A stretch of DNA of 64,000 bases from Henckelia pumila (GCF_033568475.1 NC_133120.1:175119991-175183990), one strand, 5' to 3'; shown: positions 34,861 to 48,760, numbered from the stretch's first letter. A program made the numbers and translations. The notes: generated by a model from the sequence alone, not told the origin.

Positions 34861-37464
34861 GCCACCTCATAAATAGACATAAAGATGGACACAAAAGATA
34901 AACACCAAAACATAACTCATATAATATAATATAATATACTAATAAACATTATTTAGGCCTGGGGTTTTGGGGGTTAAATGGTTTGCAGATTTCGAGCTTT
35001 TATTGGGTTTTTTTAAAAAAAAAAATTGGGGTTTTTTAGAAAAATAAAAACAACGGTGAGTTTCACAATATTTATCTAGAAGACCGGTGAAAAATCAAAG
35101 TTTTGATATGAAAGCAATATTTTTTATTAGTTGGGTTAAACAATATGTATGTGTTACAAAATTAATCAGTAAGACGTTTCACAAAACTTTATGTGTAAAA
35201 CAATCATATCTAAATTATAGAACTTGATTTATTTTATATATATAAATAACCAATAATCAGCACCGTAACATAACTATTTTTTAAATAAATCTCTCCTATT
35301 TTATTAAGTGTGAGAAAGTGATAGTAAGTGATGATGGTCCTTTGTGTCTAAATTTCAAACTTTTTTAAAAAAAATCACCATGTTCACCTGATTTCGGGTA
35401 TATTATTATTTTTATTACATCATATACATTGTATATAAATTTCAATTAAAAAGTACAATAATTAAAAAAACTAAATAGAATACTCTAGTTAATATTAATT
35501 ATCAAATTCAATCATCTACCTAAAAGAAATTCGACGTTTTCTTTTAAGTTTTTAATGATAGTTTTATTATATTTTTCACAATTTCTCTCTTAATATAAAC
35601 ATTAATATATTCAAAAAAATACATCGTTCATTTTGATCTAAAACCTTGTTTTATTATGTTAATAATCGCATAAATTTATCATTCGCTAATAGCGTTCTAA
35701 ATTTGAAGAGTAATCACAACTACAATGACTCAAAAATGAGTTTGTATGCAACAGATTTTTCGTCTTCAACGATCATTGACATAACTCTGAATTGTATTTA
35801 ATTTTGGAGAGGTCAAAAAGTATATATACTTGAAAATTCCTAAATAGTAATAATGTTATTGAAAATTTCTGAGATCATCAATTATAAACATCGATTTCAG
35901 CCTTCACAACTCCGATTTCTACGATGATTTTGGGCAGATCGAGAAAAGGGGATATGGGGGTAAAGTTTTTTGCATCTAATATTGGGGAAGGATATATTAT
36001 ACACGACAGATGTGACATTTCGTGAATAATTAATATCTATACAAACAACATAAACGAAAATTAGATGTTTTTAAATAATCGAAAGACTTATCTAACACAT
36101 GAAAAAAGACCAAGTTGCGTACAGGCATAAACTAGAGGGACAAAATCAAGTTTTTCCCCTTCCAAAACTCATGCTGAATTTGTTGAGTTTTACTGTTAAA
36201 GCATTTTTTTAATATTTATTTGTTAATTACAATATTTCAACCACACCACTTTAAAAACTTGGATGAAAGACATCTCGCGTATCTTAATGTTTACAATATT
36301 TTTACCAAAGTACATTGGTGGGGAACAAACGATTGGGGTAAAAGAGAGTGATGCGAGATATTTAATAAATCGATATTAAAAACATTGAAGACGTGAAAGA
36401 TCATTAATTTGTAATACAAGGGAGGTGGTGTTAAAATAAAAAACAAGACCTTAAACTATTATTATAATGAAAGAAAAACAATAAAATCTTATGTTATAAT
36501 TGAGAAAATAGTTTGTTATTCTAAAATACATTAAACTTTATTTTCTTTATAATGATTTCTAATCTTAAAATTCTAAACGGTTTCAAACCTATTCATGAAA
36601 TTTATTAATAAAATTATAATCCTATACATAGGATCATAAATTTTACTTTTTTCCTTTAGAATTTCTAGTCAATTGAATTATATATATATATATATATATA
36701 TATAAATGCTTATAAAAATCTTTCAAAAAAAAGTTCACAAAACCTGTAAAGATCTTTTACAATTACGTGGAATTCTACATATCAATATAAATACGTCAAT
36801 TTACATAATTCTATGGATAGCAATCAATATAAATCTGTCAACTCTACAAAAGTGGTTGAATCTCATTTTGAAAAGAACATTGAATCTCTGCGAACCCAGC
36901 AACCGAAACATATTTTACAACCAAATCAGCTAGCCCCCATTAAATCGTCCAAAATCAATAAAACGAAAATCTTTTTTGATTCCAACATTTACTACCAATG
37001 CACATAAAACATGTGTAAAGCAACTGATACAGATATGCATGAAGGCTATTTTTCAAAGCACATATTTGGGGGTGTAAAACAGAGTACATGATACACATCA
37101 ATCTGATGTATAAACAACAACAAATACGGTTCTTACAGGACACCGAAAATTTGATTGTGATAAAAAAGAAATATAAATCGAGTTCGAAAATATCAAGGCA
37201 GGCTAGTTGATCAAGTTTCGAAATTTTAGTGTCACCATTATTCGTTTACCATCTTCCACTGACCAGATAATTTGATAGCTCACCCAGTTCAGATCTTCGC
37301 TTCGAAAATTATGTTCCATTTCCAAGTTTCAAATACGTATCTGATTGATACCTGTTTCAGCGCAAACTCATTCATCCGCAATGGATTCTGTTCGTCTAGA
37401 CCAAATTAAATTTCCATGGATCATAGAAGCAAGAAAGAAGTACTTACCTTTGGTAGCATCTTGG
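34861..37464. other. AT-rich intergenic region, no gene seen
   Basis: It separates the distal upstream region of the UBP25-like gene from the 3' end of the isomerase gene. It contains a (TA)n run at about 36680-36704 and many A/T runs. No coding frame has recognisable features. The part next to 37464 is probably the isomerase 3' UTR. Confidence 0.6.
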
Positions 37465-40400
37465 TTAGATGGCATGCTTCTGAACTGAGTGGCTTGCGGT
37501 GTTTATTATGAAAGCTTTTATGTCAAAAGAATCAGTCCCTTCTTTCGTGATAACACCCTGCAAATGGGCATGCTAAGAAACGGGAAGCAAGTATGTGTAT
37601 GTTGGTGACGTAAGAGAAGGAGACGGACAGAGAAATGCAATGAACCTTTTCTGTGACAATGCCGCTAATATGTGTAGCTGGTGTAACATCGAAGGCTGGA
37701 TTCCATACTGAAATTCCGGAAGCAGCCACTTGTTCCCCCATTCCGCCATGTGTATAGAGCAACTCCTTTGCAGATCTTTCTTCTATAACGATTTCTTCTC
37801 CGGAAGAGATGGATGAATCGATGGATGTGAGAGGAGCTGCTACATAAAAGGGGATACCATGATGCAAAGCTGACAGGGCGAGGCTGTAAGTTCCGATCTT
37901 ATTGGCAGTATCACCTAAAACAAGGCTCGAAAAATTCCAATATTGAATCCAGCATTTAAATGGATCATTTCTTTATGTATCGGAACAAAAAATGCGGGTC
38001 AAAGATGCATTTAGGTACCATTCGCTGCCACTCGATCAGCCCCAACAATCACGGCATCCACTCGCCCAGCTTTCATTAATGCTGCAGCGGCAGAATCTGC
38101 TATTAGAGTTGCAGGAATGTTGTCATGCACCAACTCAAATGCAGTGAGTCTCGATCCCTGAAATGGACCAATAAAAAATACAAAGTTCTTTATGTTCAGG
38201 TCAAGTGTAGGTAACATCAAACGTCCAATATAGCTGAACTAATGAATGATGTGTTAATCTTCTGTCAAAAACGGTCACTAACAAAAAGCCATTTGTTCAC
38301 TTCAAAGATGGATACTAATGCTCAGATTGATTCAAAAAGCCTCAAAAATAAAAACTTCTTAAGCAGAAATATGAAAGCGAATATTTAAGGTCCCCGAAAC
38401 TGTCTCATATCCAACTTCCATGTTAGTGGAAAAGGAGGAGCAGCCCCCACAAGCTTGACATGACTGTAAAGCACTTGGAGGATAATATGAGGGTCACAAG
38501 TTCAAATCTCATTGTAAGATGAGAACTAAATGAGAGTCAGGTATTGGATTCCACTTGAGCTAATGAACCAGGAGTTGTTCCCAGTGAAAAGGAATTTATA
38601 GAGTCCGACTTCCTGCAAGTGTGTATAGGGTATGACCACATCCAGATTCACTTGAGGATGAACAACAGGGAGGTCGTCCTCCTCCAGGATTAGGCGGATG
38701 AAACCCGGATTACTAGGTTAACAATAAAAAAAGGAGCAGCAAAAAGTGAAGCAACAAGATTAGCCAGTTCACATGCCACATTTCTGGATTTAAGGGAAAC
38801 AAACCAGTGTCCCTTTGTTTAGATTTTATGCAGAGTAGGCAACAATTTGGCCAGCACAGACCGGCTGTTAACGAAGAATTAGAATCACCAAGCACCAACA
38901 AGCCACAGCACGCTATTATCTTATATTTGTCTGGATCCAAGTACACGAAGTAACTACCAGAAAAACATTCTAACAATTTTGATTTTTACACTCGAAATAC
39001 TCATTCCAACCTTTACAGCAACTCCGATCATACCATTTACGTAGGTTTCTTCATAATGTGCTAGAGATTATGAAAAAATAACACTAACTTGATTAAAGGG
39101 GCGTGTCTCAGTACAGTAAGTCCTCTCCAGAACCCCTTTCTCATGAAGTGAACGGATCACACCTAGAGCAGTTCCATATCCAGCTGTCGCTAGACTGTTC
39201 AAACAGTTGAACGGGCAGTTAGAACAATTCTACACGAGTTCATTGGATTCATATTATTGAAATGTAGCATGGTACAACATAAAAAAATGAAAGAACTCTA
39301 CATGGATTCATTGGATTCATATAATTGGAATGTAGAATGGTACAACATGAAAAAATGAAAACCCTATCCCACACACGGAGAGGACAAGGGGAAGAAGTAC
39401 CTGCCAGTGTTACAATGAGTTAAAACAGAAATCTTCCTCCTGTCTGTCAACTGCTTCTGAAGAAAACTAGCTCCAAAGTTTCCAATTGCTTTATTAGAAC
39501 CCACATCATCTTCGAGCATGATTTCAGCAACTTCAATGTAAGCCTTTAAAAAAAATATATTAGCTCAACAGAAAGAAAGCTAAAATGTTCTGCTTTTCCA
39601 GCTAATGACATGAAGATGTAAGAGACAATGCAGTCCAATGAAAAATTTTCTTCTTTTTCACCCAATAGAGCTTTGTTCAGTAAATGAAGGGGTTGTTGAA
39701 CTTTAATCATTAGAAATATAGTTAACGAGAGAACACGACACTGGACATAATTTACGTGGCTTGACCGTTAAGGGCAGACATCACCAAATTCCCACAGGAC
39801 TGATATTCTTATCAATTTTCTTTTTCATTTCATTTGGAATTGGAGGATTTAAATTCTATGGATTTAAATCTATTGTCCAAATCCATCATTGATGTTGTTA
39901 AAGTTTTTAAATGTTTTGCATAAAAAAAAACCTCATTAGTGTTTGCCATCAACAACAATGTAGAGGATTTAAACTTCCTCTTCCAAATACATTACATTTT
40001 GTCTTGAAATTGTGGTATTTGAAATTTCTTCTGGAGGTGTCATTTCAAGTTTAAATATTTTCAAATCAATCCATATGTTTGCATAAAAAAACATAGACTT
40101 ATTTTGTTTTTCGATCGAGGGATTTTCTTTAGGAAAATGATTTGATATACAAATCTAAAGTTTAAAAGGATACCAGTCTTAGGTGGATTTAAAATCAGTA
40201 CAATTGACACGGTACCTTAAGTTGAGACGAGAGGAATTTGAAGTTTATCAAATTTTAAACTCATCCAAACAAGTAACTGAAATAAATGATTTTAAATTCT
40301 TCAAAACTTCAATCCAACTACACCCTTAGTTGAACTTACAATCATCGAACACAGAAGACAATAGACGGAGATAGATAAGGTATAATTTTTTTTTAAAAAA

Positions 40401-42873
40401 TAAAATCTGTCAAAATATATAATAATCTTAATCATATCAAATATGATTCTAGAATATCTTCAAAATTCTAGAATAAATTTTTCATTTCGAACAAGGGCCC
40501 ATATCTATGAAAATAAAATGCGTCAAACCTCAAAAACTGTCGGTGCTTCTGAAGCATTGGCAGCTACTTTCTGTATGTGTTCCTTCAGTTTATTTGCAGC
40601 ATCTGAAAGATTCACAGCAGTTGGACGGCTGCATATCATAACAAGAATTTCTCAATTTAAACCATAAGTTAAGATGAATATGTATTGAAGATGGGGATGC
40701 ATCATGATAACCTGCACACAAGATAATCCAATGTATTGCTTATAAATAATGCTGCATCATTAGATGCCCCATTAAAATCCCTTAAATTAGCAATTTCTAC
40801 TGCCAAGGAGAGAGAAGCAGCTACTGCAATGGCTGGGGCACCACGAACAACCATATCACTTATTGCAGTCCTGAGAAAGCACGTCATAGGGATCACAAAT
40901 CAGTGCAAATAAATTGACTGTAAAAAGGTAATAGTTGGTCATTAGACTTGGACCAGAATATCAAGAATTCAAGATATACTTGAAACTTGCTTGAATTGCT
41001 CAAGTAGTGCCAGGAACTTTTTTCCAACTTTACTACCAAAATTTGTCTTTCCTATTTTGTCATGTAAAATAGGCACACCAACTAAGGATGTGCAAACAAT
41101 AACCGTAAAGCAGAATGCTTCAACAAAATTCCATTGTCATCCAGCTCTTTTCCCTGACTTGACACTAGCATGACACATGCAATTCATAATAAAGTTCAAT
41201 AGTTTTTTAAAAAGTTTGATAGAGGTTTGAAAAGGAAAGGATGGTTTTTAGAAGTGTACAATCAGTATTCTAATTTCCAGGTTGTGATAAGAATCTTTTG
41301 CTCAATTTAAGTAATAGTGTTGAGATGTCCCACATCGGTTTAATAGAGTTTCTGGGAGTTCCTTATATAAAGAATGATAACCCTCCCCCTTGAGCTAGCT
41401 TTTGGGATGAGTTAGGTCCAATTCCAATTTCTTAACATGGTATCAGAGCCCAGACCCACCGTTATGTGTTGGACCGCTCATAATTGGGCTGCCTATAGTC
41501 AGGCCACCCGTTACCCGTTAATATCTCCATATTCCATATGTCCATTTCTAGGCGTGTGGGGGGTGTGTTGAGATGTTCCACATCAATTGGATAGAGTTTC
41601 AGGGAGTTTCTTATGTTGACAAGGCCAGCGTTCCCCCCTTGAGTAAGGCTTTGGTGTGAGTTAGGTCCAAGTTCAATTTCTTAACAAATAGAAAGTAAGA
41701 AATTTGGAGATGATACGAATGAATTTCAGAAGCCTATGTATATTCAGGTTACAGTAGCAATGCACATTTGGTATACCAAGAAATTGACACAAGGATATCG
41801 TTATAAGCACAGCCATATTCAGTTCTTAGACCAAGAAATATCACTCACATCATTTATTACTTTTTAAGTGTATTTTTTCGAGTGGTTTCCGATTGAAGGG
41901 CCCTTAGCTGTATCAACTACATATTCTGAGTGGAGTTACAGTTTAAATTTCAGCTTAGATATAATCTCAGTGACATTTAATTATGATAACACTATAAGTT
42001 ACAATCAACAGGTGTAAAGAGTGACCTTAAAGGGTTCAAAATTATTACAATTTCTAGTAGGTTTCTTCTACAATGGAAGAAGATGGAAATTGGAGGAACA
42101 TCTCATCTTTGAACCTCTATAATATCTCTTACCATTTTGCTTATTTCTCTTTATATTTATTGTTGTGAATGCTCATATTCTGTCTCTTCTGAATTTGCTT
42201 CCGTAAATTTAAACATTTATCGAGCAGAATATGGATCTAAAGTATTATCAAGAAACGTTGAGAATCTGGACAATCCTGGCATAAACATAAATTATTAAAG
42301 AAATTTTTTTTTCTAACAGTTTATGTAACCCCATCTAGACCATTCCATGAAACTGAGACCAAAATAAGTCTTATCCACTTCTTTGATCTAGGCAAAAGGC
42401 TATTCTATAAATTGAAATTTCCATAAACATCAAAATAACACAGTTATGAAATGAAACAAGACACAATGTTATAGCATGTAAACCTGGAAACTAATATTTA
42501 GTTTTACCATCCATCTTTGGAGTCTCGGATGTCCACATAAGTGATCTCCAAAGGAAGTTTTCTCTGCTCAGAAAACACCGTGATAAATATAAAATTACTT
42601 TGCTATCCTTCAAAAAAAATATAAAAATTACTTCGAACAATTTAATGATACACACGGAATATAATTGCAAGAAATGGAATGAGTAGAGACCAGCAGGTGT
42701 GGTCACCCACTTGAAAAAATAAAAAAAAGGCAGCTAATTATAGCTTGTTGTTCAGTCACACAGTTTTGTTTTAAAGAAAAGAGGTATAGAAGTACTTGAT
42801 CCAATAACTGCAGTGAACCGCGTTTGTAGCGTATGGACTGCAACAACTTATCTTGTTCAACACCATTTCCCAT
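37465..42873 (-). CDS. MTI1: Methylthioribose-1-phosphate isomerase, 9 exons
   Basis: Aldose-ketose isomerase converting 5-methylthioribose-1-phosphate to 5-methylthioribulose-1-phosphate in the methionine salvage (Yang) cycle, which recycles the methylthioadenosine released by ethylene, polyamine and nicotianamine synthesis. Exons on minus: 42873-42796, 42563-42508, 40870-40712, 40628-40529, 39543-39401, 39194-39089, 38157-38019, 37914-37646, 37557-37465. All are GT-AG, 1143 nt, 380 aa, close to the plant homologue length. Seen: [20 protein letters not shown] in exon 3, [17 protein letters not shown] across exons 5-6 with Cys175, [36 protein letters not shown] across exons 7-8 with Asp255 (the Cys and Asp expected to be catalytic in this MtnA/eIF2B-alpha-like fold), and [11 protein letters not shown] splice acceptor 14 bases before the ATG implies a 5' UTR intron. 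No break is seen, so the gene should be functional. Two introns carry transposons (SINE, TRIM). Confidence 0.95.
38444..38730 (+). mobile_element. SINE (Au-like) in an intron of the isomerase gene
   Basis: A tRNA-related head (GTAAAGCACTTGGAGGATA) and a B-box-like AGTTCAAATCTC at 38499-38510 are followed by a body ending GGATTAGGCGGATGAAACCCGG and a short A-rich tail. Flanks share (A)AAGGAG(GAG)CAG on both sides, an approximate target duplication. The head and tail resemble the plant Au SINE family as I recall it. It lies antisense within the intron 38158-39088. Confidence 0.65.
41318..41686 (+). mobile_element. TRIM retrotransposon, complete, in an isomerase intron
   Basis: Two LTRs of about 120 bp (41318-41437, 41566-41686) both run TGTTGAGATG...TTTCTTAACA. 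A PBS TGGTATCAGAGC follows the first directly (41438-41449). A purine-rich GTGTGGGGGGTG precedes the second (41554-41565). A perfect 5-bp target duplication AATAG flanks the element (41313-41317, 41687-41691). There is no coding sequence. It is 369 bp in all, inserted in intron 40871-42507, antisense to the gene. Confidence 0.92.
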
Positions 42874-45379
42874 CGCTAATTTTTAAACTGCAAATCCAAA
42901 AAAAGATACGAGTTTAATCAACTGACTAAAAATTGGATGAGTCCACCATTTAGAAAAAAATAGAACAAACATTTAAATTTAATCAACCTGCACTTGTAAA
43001 GCCAAGCTCATATAATTAGTTCATTTGAAATATATTACGGTTCTGTTTTGACAAGGGAAAAGCTCGGTTATTTTTAAAACCTTACTTTGTTGTCATATAA
43101 TGATTGCAACCATATTTTCCAAAGTAAGAAAGTGTTGCCTTGCAAGTTGCACCGATATTAACTTTAAGTTCTACACAGATTAAGGATGTTCCAGAACTCA
43201 ATGGCAAGTTAATACATGTTCTTAACTCGTGAGGTGGGTTAATTCCGTCTATGCTACTTACTTGCAGTGAAGTAAATATATACATTTAAGGAGCTAGTAT
43301 TCACTATTCACTGCCGCATCTGTTATAGCCTAAGATGAACACTCGTGGTACAATCACTCGAAAAATGATTAAAGGTATTCGAAAACACACAAACACCGAT
43401 AAATTGGTACAGTATACTTTTTTTCAGTTCCGCTCAAGTATATGTTACTGAATGTAAGGGCCATTTATAATAACACCCACAAGCACCTTCCTTCAGACCT
43501 ACACTCTTTACGTTCTATGTTTTTGCCTCCAAACAAGGGGAAAAATAATAAAGTGAAAATCCATGCAATTGCAACACCCCTCCGGTTATTACCTAACCTG
43601 CTAAAATTTTGAACAAAAGGAAAGAAGGAAAATAATTACAATCGGAGACAAGGGCCAAATCTTCTTCAGCAAACTCCAAAAACGGTGAACCACAAACTAG
43701 AAATCTTGAAAATGCGAATGAATCTAAAAAACCCCACTTATCAAACCCTTATCAAACACCAAAGCTCTTCAAGAACCAAAGATTAATCAAATACCAAACA
43801 AAATTAAAATATACAGAAAAACATCTCGGATGATATTAAGAACAAGAAATCAAATCAGCCTACTAAAAGATTAAGTGAGAAGAAGGTCACACCAGCAGGT
43901 ACTATAAACAAAATCCTTCTAAATATGGCAGAAGTCAGGAAAAAAATTGTTTTCCATGGGGAAAAAATAGAGCATGCAAGAAAAATGGCACGAGTTGGAA
44001 ATAATTAACCTTTGAAGGGCGAAATATTGGGAGGATGACAAAAAATTACAGATTGGGATTGTTCCCAAATTTATTTCTGCAGCAAAGAATAAGTCGTACT
44101 GTAAACGGAAATGAGAAATTTGAAGGAGAAAGAGCCCTAATCATTTTACCGTTAACAGTAAGAACCATTTTTGGGATTTTTTGAAGACATTAAGGGCTAA
44201 AACCTTCATGATAAAATGTGAAAGGACTAAAAATGTTCGAGCCCTAAAGTAAAAAAAAAGGCTGATGTCTTGAGAATATGTTGATGTCTTGATAATATGT
44301 TTCCGATATCCCAGTTTTGATATTGGTGTTTCCCCATGCTAAATTTTAAGTGTGTTAAAAGGTCACAACGCGCAAGATCGCATAACCATTCCAACATTTT
44401 GGTAGAGGCCACATTGCGCATGTTCTTCGAATACGGACAAAAGAGTATTATTTCAGTGAAATTCACTACAAAGAAACCAAGGAATCTATTCTTGCACTCC
44501 AATGCTCTGGTTGCATAAAATGCTCTACAATCTTCATTTCATACATTTTGTCCTACAAGTACATGAATGTTAAATATCCAGCTCTGGAAAACATCTAACA
44601 AAGTCACAAAAAGCAAGAAAGCTTAGATTTTTTCCATAGATACAGATCGCAAGTGATGCAATGGGATATCTTCCTCCAAAACAAAATCAAATTTAACAAT
44701 CAAATGAAAGATAAAATCCCAGCTCTCAGACCAAGAGAGGCATAACAAGAAATTCACTTCAACTGATTGAACAAGAAGATAAAACAATAATAAATCAAAC
44801 TCAAGAAACCAATAACAATGAATAAATAGTTCAACAAAATCATCCCCTGAAAATTCAACAAAATCCGAGCAAAGGTAGAAAGACAGTCAGAAAATTACTC
44901 GACTCTACCAAGATTGTGCTCCCTCTTCTCCCCTTCCTGCTGATTCTTTTCTGGGCTCACTCCCACTTTTCTTTTGTGTTGCTTATGTACGCTGATTTAT
45001 TTATTTATTTTAATTTAATTTAATTAGCGGCATGAAATGGACCAGAAGCAAGAAAAGACCGATAATTACTGATATATAAATATCTCGTTAATAAAATTTT
45101 TAGCATCAATTGGTGAATTTAAAATTTATTAGAAAATTCAATAATAAAATAATTTTTAAGTTCGACAAAATTCCGAAACTTTATATCTAAAAACTCATCT
45201 TAATATTTTCATACCAAAAACACAAACCCATCAACATGCATGGTTTCTTTTTTGTTACATTTCTAAAATCAGTTATTTTAATTTCAATTTATTTTTCAAT
45301 GCCACTATACATTTATTAGGTTAATTCTGTATAATTATTATATTTGTTGCATTGGTCCCACTTAATATTAGATGTAATA
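42874..45379 (-). promoter_or_regulatory. Upstream region and probable 5' UTR intron of the isomerase gene
   Basis: On the minus strand ..GGATTTGCAG ends 14 bases before the ATG, a clear splice acceptor, so the first exon lies further upstream. Purine-rich minus-strand tracts near 44885-44985 could be 5' UTR, but the donor and transcription start were not identified. No other gene is seen; 44227-44520 has open frames on both strands with no features. Confidence 0.45.
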
Positions 45380-45575
45380 TCTATTCTATCTATTCTATAT
45401 TATAAAAAATGTGTAGGTTAAAGTAACTACCTTGAGGACACCAAAATAATTATTTCAAAATTACCCTTTTCTAACTATTATTTTACTAAAAACTTCCCAC
45501 TAACTCCATCATTTGTTTTTTTTTAAAAAAAAAAAAAAATTTCTACACACACAAAGTGTGTGCATTTTTTACTAG
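45380..45575 (+). mobile_element. Short non-autonomous Helitron-like element
   Basis: It starts TCTATTCTATC after an A and ends ...TTTACTAG before a T, as expected for insertion between A and T. A hairpin (CACACACAAAGTGTGTG) lies 9 bases before the terminal CTAG, the usual Helitron 3' structure. It is 196 bp with no coding sequence. Confidence 0.6.
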
Positions 45576-48164
45576 TATATTTAATAGATTTGTTGGATTC
45601 AACAGAAGTCGAACAAAAATGCGTTGAATGCACCAACAAATGTTTGTTTTATACACTGCAGCGGTTTTGGTTTTGTCCAACCACATTAATATTTTTGTAT
45701 GTACAATACAATATAAAAAAATTAGCTTTCTAACAAGATAATCTTACAAATGAGTCGATCTGATTTATATTAATGATAAAAAAAATACATACATTACTCT
45801 GAAATTATCTTTACTCGACTTGATCATAAAAAAATGTATCAATTTTTATGTCAAAAGTATTACTTTTCACCATATATATAAAACAGTTCGAGCCGTCTTA
45901 CAGATAAATATTTATGATACCGTCTCACAATAATCATTAAAAATACTTTTGACATAAAAAATAATAATTTTTCATTGATAGATTAAATAAAATATCTGTT
46001 TCACAAAGTTGGCTCATGAAATCGTTTAATAAAAATTTTTGTGATATACTATTTATCATAAAATAAGGCAATCACACGCAACAACTAATATAAGTGTTTA
46101 GTGTAATGGATTAGAGTATGATAGATGCATAAACCATTTTTTGTCTCCTTTTTGGCAACTCTCACGAATCCCCAAGCCCCGGGATATGGCACTGTTCAAA
46201 TTGGAAAATAAGTCCCTAGCTGAACTTGGGTTTATGAATCAGAAATTATACAATAACGAAAAGTTCTATGCTACCCCAAAGAGTACTGCCCCCTGATTTT
46301 AACCAATCACGGGTTGCCACGCCACCCCAAGGGCCCTACAATAACATGGATTCTTATAATCAATTACCAACATGTCATTATTACACTTTTATTTATGGTA
46401 GTTGTCCTTATTCCACTTTTATTTAAAAATTGCTCATATATATATATTTTTGATTAGTTTTTGCAAACTTTGCAAATTTTTCATGATGTATTTTTAAAAC
46501 ATATTCAAATAAATAGTCATTGTGATAAAAAAAAAAATCATTTTTTGGGTTAATTAATTGAAAATTTCAATTAATCTACAGAAAATTTTGAGTTAAAAAC
46601 ATGGTTAAATAGAAAAATTGATTTTAAATAATTAGAAAATTAAAAAGTATCTATTTAATTTTTTTTCAATTTATTTATTTAAATTTTTTTGCATACGTTT
46701 TTGTGAATATTTTGCAAATTTTTCATTTTGTGTTTTTGAAAATAATTCAAATAAATAGAAATTTTCATTTAATCTACATAAAATTTTGAGTCAAAAACAT
46801 GGTTGAATTGAAAATTGATTTTAAATATTTAGAAAATTAAAAAGTATCTATTTTATTTTATTTTAAATTTAGTCATTTAAAATTATTACATACGTTTTTG
46901 TGTATATTTTGCAAAATTTTCATTTTGTGTTTTTTAAAATAATTCAAATAAATAGAAATTATGATAAAATAAATATTTTAATTAACTCAAAAACAATTAT
47001 TGTTGTTGACATACTCAAATAAGTAATAATGATTGGTTGTGATATTGATCTTACGAGGGGAACGTTAAAAATTTTTAATATATTAGTTATGTTAGAAGTC
47101 CAGTCGTACACAAATTTGGTCATAGTTTAACAAAACAAATATAAATTTATAATTTTTTTTGTGATAAGGATAAAATATATATGTAAGTTAAATTTTATCA
47201 AAATTTGAACCTAAATTAACATATATGTACTAATTGAGTCATTACTAAAAATTCGTTTATCAATTTGCTATTTAATTAAAAGTTCAATTTACCCCTCTAA
47301 AAATAAATAATATTGCCCAAAGGCATTTTGGGTATGTGGTGTAATATATATACATTTCATTATATATTATTTTAGTTATCATTTCATTAACAACCAAATT
47401 ATTAATCCATCGTTTATCCTGTCAGAGCAACCAAACGCACGCAAGAAAATAATAATCAATGGACTTGTAGGTGTTTTTATTTTAAATTTTTTTTCCCTTA
47501 TGTATTAACTAACATACAAAAGAGCTTATTATTTGGAGGAAAGAGCACTTAACACCATAACGTGACCAATGAAGCAATGATACTCTCAAACAAAACATAT
47601 TCTTCATATATTCAGTCTATATTGTTATATTATTTATTAAATAATAAATATATAAGGAATATGATTTTTTTTTGCCATCGATTTATCTCATTTTGGGTTT
47701 TGGATTCAAAATTTATTTATAATAAGGTAACTTTGTTTTTTTCTTTTTAGTTGAATATATTTTGATGACGTAACGAGAATACTAATGCAGTTGTAAAAAA
47801 ATAATGATGTGACATCAAGATTTTGCAACGTGATATAAAAAATTGTTGACTTTAATAATATACATTAGCAATTGAACCAAAAATAACAAAAAAATTAAAA
47901 ATTACTCCATCAAGACGTTTGGCCAATTAATGAAACAATAAAATCTAAAATGACACAAATTAGTTGACCAAAAAATTAATATGATGTTTTTTTAAAAAAT
48001 ACAAAGGGGAGTGTTATTTACACTCCAAAAAGTGTTAATAACACTCCACATTACTTTATTCATTTATTACTAGACAATATTGCCCTTATAACATATTTTC
48101 TTTTATAATTAAATTTTAATTTACCTTAAAAAAACTCAAATACAATAAAATTTAATATTATTTA
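45576..48164. repeat. AT-rich intergenic region with degenerate long direct repeats
   Basis: TGCAAATTTTTCAT...ATTCAAATAAATAG recurs at about 46473, 46711 and 46908, with shared intervening blocks (ACATGGTT, GAAAATTAAAAAGTATCTATTT), so 46455-46980 is an imperfect three-copy array with units of about 200-240 bp. No gene is seen anywhere in this stretch. Confidence 0.6.
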
Positions 48165-48644
48165 GGCTCCGTTTGGACGCGTTTTTAATGTTTTATAAGT
48201 ATAAAAATTTAAAATTTGTGTTTGGATACAATTTTTTAAAACCATCTTAATAAATATTTTGTAAAAAGTGTTCTCCAAAAACACTTTTTAAAAAACTTTT
48301 GAGAGGTGTTTTTGGTTGTTTTTATAAAAAACGCGCGTCTCATAAGAGAGATACGAATCGGGTCACGGTGAGAAACGGGTCATTTTCTTCAACAGAGTTT
48401 TCTCTCGCTTACGATGAGAACCCTAATTTTTTTTCCCTTCTCATCTGCCACCGCCGCCTCCATCAAACCAACCATGTGATGAAAAGCAGAAGATGAGCCA
48501 CCGTCGTCTCCACCAAACCAATTCCATGTGATGCAAAGCAGTAAGGAATCGTTGTTTTTCATTTTTATATGAAATCCTTTGTTTCATTTTCTGATTCGAT
48601 GAAATCCTTTTGTTTCATCTTCTGATTCTTGTATTTGGTTCCTT

Positions 48645-48760
48645 TTGTTAGCCTTGCTCCGAGATTTTGTGTATAAGCTCAACAAAATAGTGCAAGCCAT
48701 GGACAATGAGGATCTTACTACAGCAAGTTCGGTTCTTGGTCCAAAAATTCAATTTTGCGC
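48645..48760 (+). pseudogene. Unidentified captured exon in left arm
   Basis: TTGTTAG precedes an open stretch reading LLRDFVYKLNKIVQAMDN, followed by TTASSVLG and then a GT, so it looks like a captured exon. The same piece is in the right arm (minus, about 53515-53625) with N-to-S and I-to-V changes. I do not recognise its source gene. Confidence 0.45.
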
